DNA from: CBDCYS01 sp965226245
GTDB lineage: Bacteria > Acidobacteriota > Terriglobia > Bryobacterales > UBA6623
NCBI GenBank assembly: GCA_965226245.1
Contig: CBDDCL010000014.1
Span: 52,952 to 116,951, forward strand
DNA length: 64,000 nucleotides
Reading direction: 5' to 3'
Part shown: piece by piece, positions 27,237-35,589 of the stretch
Position numbering within the stretch: position 1 is the first letter of the stretch
Layout of the letters: every line of letters begins with the position of its first letter
Translations under genes and position numbers: made by a program
Notes under the pieces: generated by a model
Database searches by the model: none
The model's input: the letters and a program-made list of their open reading frames with translations, nothing else
What the model was told of the DNA's origin: nothing

Positions 27237-28351
27237 GGCATTGGTGCATGAATCGGTGTAAGCGAGCACGCTAGCGGCGGGGGTGGGGTCCAGTCCATCA
27301 TAGAGATCGGGGGGGTAACGTCGTGGTCGCAGCGAAGTCGAGCCGAGTCAACCGCCAGTACAAGAAGAAGTACAGAATCCGGAACTGGAGGGAGTACGAG
27401 CGTGGCCTCAGGAGCCGCGGCGACGTCACGATCTGGCTGAGCGAGGATGCAATTGCCGCGTGGGTACCACCGAAGAACGGTCTTCGCGGAGGCCAGCGGC
27501 GGTACTCGAACCTCGCGGTCCGGACCGCGTTGACGCTGCGGGTCGTCTTCAGCCTGCCGCTCCGCCAGACCGAGGGGTTCCTGGACTCGCTGCTCCGCTT
27601 GATGGGCCTCAACCTCAAGGCCCCGGACCACACCACACTCTCGCGCCGGAACCAAATCGTTGCGGTGCCGCCCCTGACCCGATCCCACGACGGCCCGATC
27701 GACTTGATCGTCGATTCCACAGGGCTGAAGATTCTGGGTTGCGGCGAATGGAACGCGCACAAGCACAAGGCATCAAAGAAACGCCGGGATTGGCGGAAGC
27801 TGCACATCGGGGTGGATGCCGAGGGGTTCATTGTGGCGGCCGAACTCACAGCGAGCAGCCGGGACGACGCCTCCACACTCCCTGCTCTTCTCGACACAAT
27901 CGAGGTTCCCATCCGGCGTTTCACGGCGGACGGGGCCTACGACCACAGATCGGTCTACGATCAACTCAGCGCGGCCGGTACAGAGAACGTCGTGATTGTG
28001 ATTCCCCCTCGTCGCTCCGCGCTGTCGGCGGGGCCAACGGACGGCCCATGGGCGCAGCGTGACACGGCTCTTGAGAGGATTCGCCAGGTCGGGCGACGAG
28101 AGTGGCAGAAGGAGTCGGGCTACCGACAGCAGGCGCGCGTTGAAAACAGCTTCTTCCGATACAAGTCCGTGTTCGGAGGCGACCTGAAGGCGAGGCACGG
28201 CAAGGCACAAAGGAGAGAAGTTGCGATCGGGTGTCACATCCTCAACCGGATGGCCGAGCTGGGTAGGCCGAAATCCTGCGCTGTGGTGTCCTGAACGAGA
28301 AGTTGGAAAAGCGCCCCCACTCGCGCCGCAGTTAAATCATGCAACAGCGCC
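27237..28351 (+). mobile_element. IS5-family (IS903 group) element, copy 2
   Basis: Same 1115 bp element as at 18945-20059 but inverted. Its 3' end abuts the same trbB base as copy 1, its 5' end (GGCATTGGTGCATGAATCGG) abuts unrelated DNA. Copies 1 and 2 thus flank the AddAB-like pair as inverted repeats. Confidence 0.9.
27323..28294 (+). CDS. IS5-family transposase (copy 2)
   Basis: A 323-residue transposase identical in length and motifs to copy 1 (DSTGLKILGCGEW, ADGAYDHRSVYDQ, VENSFFRYKSVFGG). It differs from copy 1 at a handful of residues (GDVTI, PPKNGLR, SHDGP, GGDLKA) and is identical by eye to copies 3 and 4 apart from the first codons. Intact. Confidence 0.93.
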   Translation: MVAAKSSRVNRQYKKKYRIRNWREYERGLRSRGDVTIWLSEDAIAAWVPPKNGLRGGQRRYSNLAVRTALTLRVVFSLPLRQTEGFLDSLLRLMGLNLKAPDHTTLSRRNQIVAVPPLTRSHDGPIDLIVDSTGLKILGCGEWNAHKHKASKKRRDWRKLHIGVDAEGFIVAAELTASSRDDASTLPALLDTIEVPIRRFTADGAYDHRSVYDQLSAAGTENVVIVIPPRRSALSAGPTDGPWAQRDTALERIRQVGRREWQKESGYRQQARVENSFFRYKSVFGGDLKARHGKAQRREVAIGCHILNRMAELGRPKSCAVVS

Positions 28352-28561
28352 GCGGGTGTGCAACACCCGCTCGGTTTCGTCACGGATGTGCGCGGGCAGC
28401 GCGCCTTGTGTGATCAGCTGCGCCGCCGAAAAGGATCGTGTGCCGAAGCGCCGCACGCTGATGGCCACGTGCGGGCTGGCCGGGGGCACACAGATGGCCA
28501 CGCGCGACCCGTCGCCCAACCGGGCGTCGAGGATCGGCCGCGGGAAACGCGCCGGGCCACG
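28352..28561 (-). pseudogene. TrbB/VirB11-type conjugation ATPase fragment (copy 2)
   Basis: Minus-strand sequence encodes the same RPILDARLGDGSRVAICVPP ASPHVAISVRRFGTRSFSAA stretch as 18735-18944, with a few substitutions (ISVRR for ITARR, ITQG for IAQG). It ends at the IS5 copy 2 border at the same codon. Here the upstream codon is TCG where copy 1 has a stop TAG, so the frame is open further up. It lies next to a candidate oriT and the third replicon. Confidence 0.75.
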
Positions 28562-28664
28562 TCGAGGCGCACGCGACACTGACGCTGCCGACGACCAGGA
28601 ACGCGCGGATGAGTCGCTCAAGCATCGCACCGCTCGTCGCTGCCCGTCGTCCGGCCCAGGGAGC

Positions 28665-28722
28665 CTTCCCGCAGGGATACATACAGACGGAAGCGACCCC
28701 CCCGAAGGCGGTCGCTCCCGTC
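28665..28722 (-). promoter_or_regulatory. oriT: candidate origin of transfer (oriT), copy near replicon 3
   Basis: On the minus strand an inverted repeat GACGGGAGCGACC ... GGTCGCTTCCGTC (28686-28722) is followed by TGTATGTATCCCTGCGGGAA (ending about 28667). The same layout, with different arms but the same GTATTTATCCCTGCGGGAAG tail, is at 60144-60262. An inverted repeat set a few bases from a YATCCTG-like sequence is the layout of IncP-type nick regions; here the core is ATCCCTG. Inference from layout and from the adjacent trbB remnant. Confidence 0.5.
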
Positions 28723-28994
28723 TCTCTCAAGCCGCCTTGAGCCGTAGCCGAGGGGCGCTGTCACCCGCAGGGCCGTAGCGCAGCGTAGGAGCCGCGCCAG
28801 CGGCTTGACTCGCCCCTTGGCGGAGGCTATCCGGGGTTTTGGGTTGGGTTGTGTTGTCGTCCCGTTTCCCCCGTTCCGCCGCGGTATGGCGTAAGTCTTT
28901 CGTTTTCAGTTTTTTACCTATAAGGAAGGTTTTGGTTTTGCCTTTTCGGGAGGGGCGTTAGCCCACCTCTTGGGTGGTTTTTGTTTTGTTTTCA

Positions 28995-29160
28995 GTGAGT
29001 TATCCACAGGATCGTCGCTCTTACTACTTGTTCTTCTACTACTTTGTTCTTTAACTACTTGTACGTGTTACCCGTTTCACCGGAAAACCAGCGGGCGAAT
29101 GTTACCTGTTTCACCGGAAAACCAGCAGACGCATGTTACCTGTTTCACCGAGGAAAACTC
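28995..29160 (-). promoter_or_regulatory. oriV: replication origin with three iterons and DnaA box (replicon 3)
   Basis: The motif TGTTACCYGTTTCACCGG occurs at 29066, 29100 and 29134, exactly 34 bp apart; the third copy is slightly changed after CACCG. Nearby are CTACTTGTTCTT-type repeats (29024-29063) and a DnaA box TTATCCACA at 29000-29008. The arrangement mirrors the origin of replicon 2, but the iteron sequence is entirely different. It lies downstream of repA copy 3. Confidence 0.85.
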
Positions 29161-29293
29161 TCAGGATCACCCAAACCTGTGTAAATAAGCCATTTACGCC
29201 TTCTGACGATTCGGGAGCGCGGGGAAGCCTAGAGGGTCCAACCCGGCCCGCCGAGGCCGCTGGAGGGCCGCTGAGAGGCCGGGAAGGGGGAGC

Positions 29294-30268
29294 CTAGCTT
29301 GTTAGCTGGCCTTGATTGAGCGGCGCGATGGCCGGTGTCGATGGATGCAGGATCAACACGCCCTTGGCCGTCGAGTAGTTCAACTCCGGCCAGGCCATCT
29401 TGATCTTCTTCAACTCGCGGAGTACCTTGTATCGGAACGCTTGAACGGTGTTGTTGTCGCTGGCGTTGTCCGGGTGCGCCCCGAACTGGCGGTAGACCTG
29501 CCTCCAGGTGAGGCGCAGCGGAGCGCGGAGCGCGAAGGTGCGGTAGTTGAGCCAGAGGTAGAGATCAAGGCCCAACGTGGAGCGTTTGAGGGCCTTGAGG
29601 GTGTTCATGTCGAGCGGTACTGGATGGTTGATGATCTCGTTAAACAAGTCTTCGCCCAGGCGAATCTTGCTATTAAAAAGCACCGGCTCGTCGGGCTTGC
29701 GTTCGTTCCACCAAAACGCGGCCCGGTCAGCGACTAGCGAACTTACGCGGGCTTCGCCGTGCTCATCCTCATAGATTATTGAGACGCTGCAACCGAACAG
29801 CCGCTTCATTTGATTGCGGAGCCGCGTCCGGTCGCCGCGAGGACTTCCGCTGTCATCTTGCATACCGAGCTTTCGCATGAACCCGGAGAGCGACTTTCCT
29901 AGTACAATCTCGCGGCTTTGGGTCCGCACCGCTTCGGCTGAGACCCAGGCCAGCAACAGGCGCGGCAGGTTGCCGTAGGGGAGCTTGTCGCGGCCCGCGA
30001 ACATGTAGAGCGTGTACGGGCCGTTCTGTCGCTTGTATTGATGCCGGTTGCCGGGGTTAGTGCGAGGCAGGGAACACAGCACCATCATCCGCGCCATGAA
30101 GCCGAGATCCGGGTCCGCTTCGCTGGCCGAAACAAGCTGGTGCACCTGATCGGCCTGGGTGAAGTGGTGCAACGCCTGAGGCGAGGCTTCGCGGATCGCC
30201 TTCACCGGCCCGTTCAAACCAGATACGACTTCCGCAACGGGAACCAAGCTGCCGTGTTGACGCTGCAT
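29294..30268 (-). CDS. repA: plasmid replication initiator RepA (copy 3, intact)
   Basis: A 324-residue RepA of the same family as copies 1 and 2 (FTQADQVHQLVSASEADPDL, NLPRLLLAWVSAEAVRTQSR, FWWNERKPDEPVLFNSKIRL, LDLYLWLNYRTFALRAPLRL, ILHPSTPAIAPLNQGQL). It is diverged, with a 3-4 residue insertion near SGSPRGDRTRLRNQ. ATG at 30268 (MQRQHGSLVP) is taken because the three RepAs align from there and GGGAGAATAAAGG precedes it; the frame opens earlier at 30301. Its origin follows at 28995-29160 with its own iteron sequence, so it should form a separate, possibly compatible replicon. Confidence 0.93.
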   Translation of the reverse strand: MQRQHGSLVPVAEVVSGLNGPVKAIREASPQALHHFTQADQVHQLVSASEADPDLGFMARMMVLCSLPRTNPGNRHQYKRQNGPYTLYMFAGRDKLPYGNLPRLLLAWVSAEAVRTQSREIVLGKSLSGFMRKLGMQDDSGSPRGDRTRLRNQMKRLFGCSVSIIYEDEHGEARVSSLVADRAAFWWNERKPDEPVLFNSKIRLGEDLFNEIINHPVPLDMNTLKALKRSTLGLDLYLWLNYRTFALRAPLRLTWRQVYRQFGAHPDNASDNNTVQAFRYKVLRELKKIKMAWPELNYSTAKGVLILHPSTPAIAPLNQGQLTS

Positions 30269-30331
30269 GCCTTTATTCTCCCATGCGCCTTCCCTCGACA
30301 AGCAACAGGTTTCAAAGTACAGCCAGCATCA

Positions 30332-31445
30332 GGCGCTGTTGCATGATTTAACTGCGGCGCGAGTGGGGGCGCTTTTCCAACTTCTCGTTCAGGACACCAC
30401 AGCGCAGGATTTCGGCCTACCCAGCTCGGCCATCCGGTTGAGGATGTGACACCCGATCGCAACTTCTCTCCTTTGTGCCTTGCCGTGCCTCGCCTTCAGG
30501 TCGCCTCCGAACACGGACTTGTATCGGAAGAAGCTGTTTTCAACGCGCGCCTGCTGTCGGTAGCCCGACTCCTTCTGCCACTCTCGTCGCCCGACCTGGC
30601 GAATCCTCTCAAGAGCCGTGTCACGCTGCGCCCATGGGCCGTCCGTTGGCCCCGCCGACAGCGCGGAGCGACGAGGGGGAATCACAATCACGACGTTCTC
30701 TGTACCGGCCGCGCTGAGTTGATCGTAGACCGATCTGTGGTCGTAGGCCCCGTCCGCCGTGAAACGCCGGATGGGAACCTCGATTGTGTCGAGAAGAGCA
30801 GGGAGTGTGGAGGCGTCGTCCCGGCTGCTCGCTGTGAGTTCGGCCGCCACAATGAACCCCTCGGCATCCACCCCGATGTGCAGCTTCCGCCAATCCCGGC
30901 GTTTCTTTGATGCCTTGTGCTTGTGCGCGTTCCATTCGCCGCAACCCAGAATCTTCAGCCCTGTGGAATCGACGATCAAGTCGATCGGGCCGTCGTGGGA
31001 TCGGGTCAGGGGCGGCACCGCAACGATTTGGTTCCGGCGCGAGAGTGTGGTGTGGTCCGGGGCCTTGAGGTTGAGGCCCATCAAGCGGAGCAGCGAGTCC
31101 AGGAACCCCTCGGTCTGGCGGAGCGGCAGGCTGAAGACGACCCGCAGCGTCAACGCGGTCCGGACCGCGAGGTTCGAGTACCGCCGCTGGCCTCCGCGAA
31201 GACCGTTCTTCGGTGGTACCCACGCGGCAATTGCATCCTCGCTCAGCCAGATCGTGACGTCGCCGCGGCTCCTGAGGCCACGCTCGTACTCCCTCCAGTT
31301 CCGGATTCTGTACTTCTTCTTGTACTGGCGGTTGACTCGGCTCGACTTCGCAGCGACCATGACGTTACCCCCCGATCTCTATGATGGACTGGACCCCACC
31401 CCCGCCGCTAGCGTGCTCGCTTACACCGATTCATGCACCAATGCC
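30332..31445 (-). mobile_element. IS5-family (IS903 group) element, copy 3
   Basis: Third copy, one base shorter in a C-run before the transposase. Its 3' end lies 64 bp upstream of repA copy 3, possibly replacing the native repA promoter region; its 5' end lies next to a Tn3-type end at 31453. Confidence 0.9.
30389..31360 (-). CDS. IS5-family transposase (copy 3)
   Basis: Same 323-residue protein as copy 2. Its first codon is ATG instead of GTG, which confirms the start in the other copies. All three catalytic blocks are intact. Confidence 0.93.
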   Translation of the reverse strand: MVAAKSSRVNRQYKKKYRIRNWREYERGLRSRGDVTIWLSEDAIAAWVPPKNGLRGGQRRYSNLAVRTALTLRVVFSLPLRQTEGFLDSLLRLMGLNLKAPDHTTLSRRNQIVAVPPLTRSHDGPIDLIVDSTGLKILGCGEWNAHKHKASKKRRDWRKLHIGVDAEGFIVAAELTASSRDDASTLPALLDTIEVPIRRFTADGAYDHRSVYDQLSAAGTENVVIVIPPRRSALSAGPTDGPWAQRDTALERIRQVGRREWQKESGYRQQARVENSFFRYKSVFGGDLKARHGKAQRREVAIGCHILNRMAELGRPKSCAVVS

Positions 31446-31452
31446 TCTCTTC

Positions 31453-31490
31453 GGGGTCAGTTCACGAAACGGGGAAAATCGTACGCTAAC
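31453..31490 (+). repeat. solo Tn3-family 38 bp end
   Basis: GGGGTCAGTTCACGAAACGG... ending GTACGCTAA is a textbook Tn3-family terminal repeat (GGGGTC start, GCTAA end). No matching partner of this exact type was found in the window; it lies 7 bp beyond IS5 copy 3, so most of its transposon has been deleted. Confidence 0.75.
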
Positions 31491-31839
31491 GGAGCTGTTC
31501 TGAACCTGGCCCTCTTCAGGTTCCCGCCAGCAAGTCCAATAGATTGAGAGCTTTCTAGGTCAAGCTGATCTCAAAACCATCCCGGCGGTAAGGGGGAAAA
31601 ACCTGAGCACCAAATGGCATTCGAGAGCTTGGCACGGACACTCCGCAAGACCTTCTATTTAAAGCACTTACTGGCCGCTCTTGATGTCTTAGCGTACATT
31701 TTTACACCAATCTGCTCGGTACCCTCTCTCCGCGGTTCTCGCTGTTTCACAATTTGTATTGGCCTGTCCGGGGTCGAGAGACTCCTTTTTCTCCCAGAAA
31801 CTCACGCACGGGTGTTCCCGGAAAATGTCCAGCGGAGCA
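31491..31839. other. intergenic; second Tn3-type end in inverse orientation
   Basis: No supported gene. At 31688-31724 lies CTTAGCGTACATTTTTACAC... ending GGTACCC, the inverse of a 37 bp Tn3-type end closely related to the solo end at 52685-52721 (GGGTATCAGGCAGATCGG). A frame at 31614-31850 crosses it and is not credible. Confidence 0.5.
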
Positions 31840-32130
31840 CTACCTGGTAGTGAGGTCTTGGCGTGGAGATGGGGAGTCTTCTGGGAACTGTTCAACGATT
31901 GCCGCTGCAGCGTCATCGTAGATGGACCGCGATTGATCCGTATCGCCCATGATTTGAGACAGGAACTTCCAGACAGCTCCACAGCGAGTGGGAGCCCACC
32001 CGCTCCCGAATCCTTGTTGGCGTGGGGTAGCGTTCCAATTATCTCCACGGCGCTCTATTCGAATGTCGCCATAGCTGGTAATCTCTTCGATGATCACAAG
32101 TCGATCGTTCTTAACTGTGCATTTAGCCAT
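31840..32130 (-). CDS. 96-residue hypothetical protein
   Basis: Reads MAKCTVKNDRLVIIEEITSY GDIRIERRGDNWNATPRQQG and later GAVWKFLSQIMGDTDQSRSI. The amphipathic strands at the start and a helical C-terminal part look protein-like, and it sits 112 bp downstream of the sigma-factor gene on the same strand. No recognised domain, signal peptide or membrane segment. No strong ribosome binding site. Could be an accessory of the sigma gene (for example a regulator) but nothing in the sequence shows this. Confidence 0.5.
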   Translation of the reverse strand: MAKCTVKNDRLVIIEEITSYGDIRIERRGDNWNATPRQQGFGSGWAPTRCGAVWKFLSQIMGDTDQSRSIYDDAAAAIVEQFPEDSPSPRQDLTTR

Positions 32131-32241
32131 GACGACGGTTAACGTATCAGGCGTCCATAAGCTCTGACAAATGCCACAAGTGACCCCTGACCCGGGCCTC
32201 CGCCGCGAGTGTGACTCTCAGCGACCCATGCCCGTTCATCG

Positions 32242-33798
32242 CTAGATGGGGACGTGGCTGGCAGCCGTTAGCGCACGCAACCGCCCCGCGCGCTGGGGCT
32301 CCCGAAGCTTGCCCATAGCTTTCACCTCGATCTGGCGGATCCGCTCCCGGGTAACCCCGAACTCTCGACCAATCTCTGCCAGTGTTCGGTCCCGATCGAA
32401 GCCAATTCCAAAACGCATCCGGATCACCTTCTCTTCCTTGGGAGACAAAGTCTTGAGCACACCAGCGGTTTGCTCACCAATGTCCGACTCGATCGCCCCA
32501 TGGATTGGCGAGAGTGCCCCTTGGTCCCTCAACACATCACCCAGCACCGATTCACCGTCCGCTCCAATGGGAGTATCCAGTGAAAGCGGGCCTCGGGAGA
32601 TCGACCGCAGCGTTTCGACTTGTTGGACTGTCACCTCCATACGCCGTGCGATTTCTTCATTCGTTGGCGGGCGGAAAAGCTCCCTTTCGAGCTGCCGAAC
32701 AGCCCGCAGGAACTTGTTGAGCAGTTCGTTCATGTGGACCGGCAGGCGCATGGTTCGCGACTTATCTGACAGAGAGCGCGTGATCGCCTGCCGAATCCAC
32801 CAGTAGGCGTACGTCGAAAACTTGAAGCCCCGGCGGTAATCGAACTTCTCGGCCCCGCGCATCAACCCCAGGTTGCCTTCCTGAAGCAAGTCCAGGAAAT
32901 CCAAGCCCCGATTCGCATATTTCTTGGCGACCGCGACGACCAGGCGTAGGTTCGCTTCGACGAGAGCCTTTCGAGCTTGCTCGACCTCGCGTCTCCCTGC
33001 TCGGATGAACGCCATGGTCCGCTTGATTTCGGCCCTCGTCATCACAACGCGGCCCTCCTGCCGGGCAGGTTTCCTGGACCTTGCCTTGCCGGCGGCCTTC
33101 GCCGCTTTCTTCGACAGTTCAGGTACCGCCCGTTCAAATTCTTTGCAGTAGGCGTACCAAACGTCGCACTTCAGAGGCATTTTACGGATGCGGCGCGAGA
33201 TTTGGACTCTCTCTCTCGCCACCCTCCAGGCCCATCTACGCTGCACGGCCTCGCTGGCCTTGGACCGAGCCTCGGCCTTTGTGGCCAGCTCCTCGATTTC
33301 TGGAATCAATTGAACGATATGAGCGCACTTTCGACGGACGCTGGCTGCCGCTCTGGCCCTTGCCGAAGAGTCGGGCACCTTGCCCAGGACGTCGATCAGA
33401 TACCGTAGGTTCACTCGCTTGTTCCTGAGATCTTCATGCAGCTCCAACATCTGATTCCACATCCAGGGCGTCCGCGAGAGCGCCTTTCTCAATCGTCGAC
33501 TGCCGCGCTCCATGCGCCTTGCCAGCCGGATCTCGTCCTCCCGATTCAGTAGCGATACCGCACCCGCTGCGGCAAGGTACAAGCGCACGCCGTCTTGCGG
33601 GGCAGATGGCCTTGCCGCCAGGGCGTCCGCGTCGTGGTCTCCCGTCCAACCCGACTCTTCTAACTCAGACACGTCCTTCGGCGCCAGCGACGTCCTGGCG
33701 CGCGACAATTCACTATGCTTCAAGTGGGATGAGAACGCGTTCACTGAGTTCCGACCTCTGAATGTGAATTGCCGATTTCGGTCTCCAACAGACGCCAT
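32242..33798 (-). CDS. RpoD-like sigma-70 factor
   Basis: A 518-residue group 1/2-like sigma factor that would direct RNA polymerase to promoters. It has region 1.2 (GVRLYLAAAGAVSLLNREDE), a long non-conserved region, region 2 (EANLRLVVAVAKKYANRGLD then FLDLLQEGNLGLMRGAEKFD, FSTYAYWWIRQAITRSLSDK), region 3 (LLNKFLRAVRQLERELFRPP) and region 4 (LSPKEEKVIRMRFGIGFDRD, LAEIGREFGVTRERIRQIEV). Region 1.1 is not recognisable. Region 4.2 ends KLREPQRAGRLRAL where housekeeping factors usually have KLRHPSR. ATG at 33798 (MASVGDRNRQ) is preferred; the upstream extension to 33999 is rich in Trp and Gly and not credible. A complete primary-type sigma on IS-bounded DNA is unusual. Confidence 0.9.
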   Translation of the reverse strand: MASVGDRNRQFTFRGRNSVNAFSSHLKHSELSRARTSLAPKDVSELEESGWTGDHDADALAARPSAPQDGVRLYLAAAGAVSLLNREDEIRLARRMERGSRRLRKALSRTPWMWNQMLELHEDLRNKRVNLRYLIDVLGKVPDSSARARAAASVRRKCAHIVQLIPEIEELATKAEARSKASEAVQRRWAWRVARERVQISRRIRKMPLKCDVWYAYCKEFERAVPELSKKAAKAAGKARSRKPARQEGRVVMTRAEIKRTMAFIRAGRREVEQARKALVEANLRLVVAVAKKYANRGLDFLDLLQEGNLGLMRGAEKFDYRRGFKFSTYAYWWIRQAITRSLSDKSRTMRLPVHMNELLNKFLRAVRQLERELFRPPTNEEIARRMEVTVQQVETLRSISRGPLSLDTPIGADGESVLGDVLRDQGALSPIHGAIESDIGEQTAGVLKTLSPKEEKVIRMRFGIGFDRDRTLAEIGREFGVTRERIRQIEVKAMGKLREPQRAGRLRALTAASHVPI

Positions 33799-34057
33799 TC
33801 TACGCCCACACCCAACCAACAGCAACCACTCACCCAAGCCCCTCGCGCCTTTTCCCCTCAGCCACCGCCATTTTCCGCGACCCGCATATCCTGAAAGATT
33901 CGAGACCCCGGACGTGCAAAATCCGTGACCTCGGGTCTCGAATTCTGCCGACAAAACCCAGGACCCAAACCACGCAACATTTGCGACCCACACAGACACA
34001 AGTTCCCCGTCCTGTCAAACCCTGTTAGGATGACGGCGAGGGACACCGGAGGCCATA

Positions 34058-34228
34058 ATGGCGACAACCGCAGATCAAGAACTTAAGGTCTTCTGCGACG
34101 CGTGCGTCCCGGCCTACAAAGCTCTGACCATGGACCCTGCGCGGCTTACGTTCCCGGAGCTCGGTGCGGTCGTAAGGGGCTACGAGTGCAGAAACCAAAG
34201 CTGCGCTAGACAATACGCGACCATCTGA
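34058..34228 (+). CDS. 56-residue Cys-rich protein, zinc-ribbon-like
   Basis: A short gene divergent from the sigma factor: ATG at 34058 is preceded by GGAGG (34048-34052) at ideal spacing. It encodes MATTADQELKVFCDACVPAY KALTMDPARLTF ... GYECRNQSCARQYATI. The two cysteine pairs (FCDAC and ECRNQSC) could bind one zinc ion, as in small zinc-ribbon proteins. No family recognised. About 260 bp separate the two divergent starts, room for shared promoters, so a role near the sigma factor is possible but unproven. Confidence 0.65.
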   Translation: MATTADQELKVFCDACVPAYKALTMDPARLTFPELGAVVRGYECRNQSCARQYATI

Positions 34229-34379
34229 GAACGGCGGAGCGAAACTAGACCATAGAGCGGCGAATCGAAGCTGCTTTTGGGCGGAGTAAAAGTAGACCGT
34301 CCGAGTGGTCCAGCGAACATTCCTGTGGTGTTTGTGGGACACGAGAGGGATGTATCGCGTGGAGCTATACGCTCAAGTA
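34229..34379. repeat. IS21-like terminal repeat relic
   Basis: GCGGAGCGAAACTAGACC (34236-34253) and GCGGAGTAAAAGTAGACC (34283-34300) form an imperfect direct repeat of the kind found in multiple copies at IS21-family ends. No istA/istB sequence remains and the segment ends at IS5 copy 4. Confidence 0.45.
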
Positions 34380-35494
34380 GGCGCTGTTGCATGATTTAAC
34401 TGCGGCGCGAGTGGGGGCGCTTTTCCAACTTCTCGTTCAGGACACCACAGCGCAGGATTTCGGCCTACCCAGCTCGGCCATCCGGTTGAGGATGTGACAC
34501 CCGATCGCAACTTCTCTCCTTTGTGCCTTGCCGTGCCTCGCCTTCAGGTCGCCTCCGAACACGGACTTGTATCGGAAGAAGCTGTTTTCAACGCGCGCCT
34601 GCTGTCGGTAGCCCGACTCCTTCTGCCACTCTCGTCGCCCGACCTGGCGAATCCTCTCAAGAGCCGTGTCACGCTGCGCCCATGGGCCGTCCGTTGGCCC
34701 CGCCGACAGCGCGGAGCGACGAGGGGGAATCACAATCACGACGTTCTCTGTACCGGCCGCGCTGAGTTGATCGTAGACCGATCTGTGGTCGTAGGCCCCG
34801 TCCGCCGTGAAACGCCGGATGGGAACCTCGATTGTGTCGAGAAGAGCAGGGAGTGTGGAGGCGTCGTCCCGGCTGCTCGCTGTGAGTTCGGCCGCCACAA
34901 TGAACCCCTCGGCATCCACCCCGATGTGCAGCTTCCGCCAATCCCGGCGTTTCTTTGATGCCTTGTGCTTGTGCGCGTTCCATTCGCCGCAACCCAGAAT
35001 CTTCAGCCCTGTGGAATCGACGATCAAGTCGATCGGGCCGTCGTGGGATCGGGTCAGGGGCGGCACCGCAACGATTTGGTTCCGGCGCGAGAGTGTGGTG
35101 TGGTCCGGGGCCTTGAGGTTGAGGCCCATCAAGCGGAGCAGCGAGTCCAGGAACCCCTCGGTCTGGCGGAGCGGCAGGCTGAAGACGACCCGCAGCGTCA
35201 ACGCGGTCCGGACCGCGAGGTTCGAGTACCGCCGCTGGCCTCCGCGAAGACCGTTCTTCGGTGGTACCCACGCGGCAATTGCATCCTCGCTCAGCCAGAT
35301 CGTGACGTCGCCGCGGCTCCTGAGGCCACGCTCGTACTCCCTCCAGTTCCGGATTCTGTACTTCTTCTTGTACTGGCGGTTGACTCGGCTCGACTTCGCT
35401 GCGGCCACGACGTTACCCCCCCGATCTCTATGATGGACTGGACCCCACCCCCGCCGCTAGCGTGCTCGCTTACACCGATTCATGCACCAACGCC
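34380..35494 (-). mobile_element. IS5-family (IS903 group) element, copy 4
   Basis: Fourth copy, same orientation as copy 3; the two enclose the sigma-factor segment as direct repeats. No target duplication is apparent. Confidence 0.9.
34437..35408 (-). CDS. IS5-family transposase (copy 4)
   Basis: Same 323-residue transposase; second residue is Ala (MAAAKSSRVN) and the start is GTG. Catalytic blocks intact. Confidence 0.93.
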   Translation of the reverse strand: MAAAKSSRVNRQYKKKYRIRNWREYERGLRSRGDVTIWLSEDAIAAWVPPKNGLRGGQRRYSNLAVRTALTLRVVFSLPLRQTEGFLDSLLRLMGLNLKAPDHTTLSRRNQIVAVPPLTRSHDGPIDLIVDSTGLKILGCGEWNAHKHKASKKRRDWRKLHIGVDAEGFIVAAELTASSRDDASTLPALLDTIEVPIRRFTADGAYDHRSVYDQLSAAGTENVVIVIPPRRSALSAGPTDGPWAQRDTALERIRQVGRREWQKESGYRQQARVENSFFRYKSVFGGDLKARHGKAQRREVAIGCHILNRMAELGRPKSCAVVS

Positions 35495-35589
35495 CCTTCG
35501 AAACCACGTTGTGGGCCTCGGTCAGCTCAGCCAGTAGCTCTTCTCGCTCGGATTCAGCCAGTGACTTCCTCATCGCCCAAGACTTTACA

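Noticed and set aside
27460..28062. 200-residue second frame in every IS5 copy
   Set aside because: Present only as an alternate frame of the transposase; conservation is explained by the transposase itself.
29066..29160. 34 bp periodic repeats as a CRISPR array
   Set aside because: Three units with short variable parts beside repA and a DnaA box; no cas gene in the window.
33799..33999. N-terminal extension of the sigma factor to 33999
   Set aside because: The added 67 residues are Trp/Gly-rich, unlike sigma region 1.1, and have no ribosome binding site.
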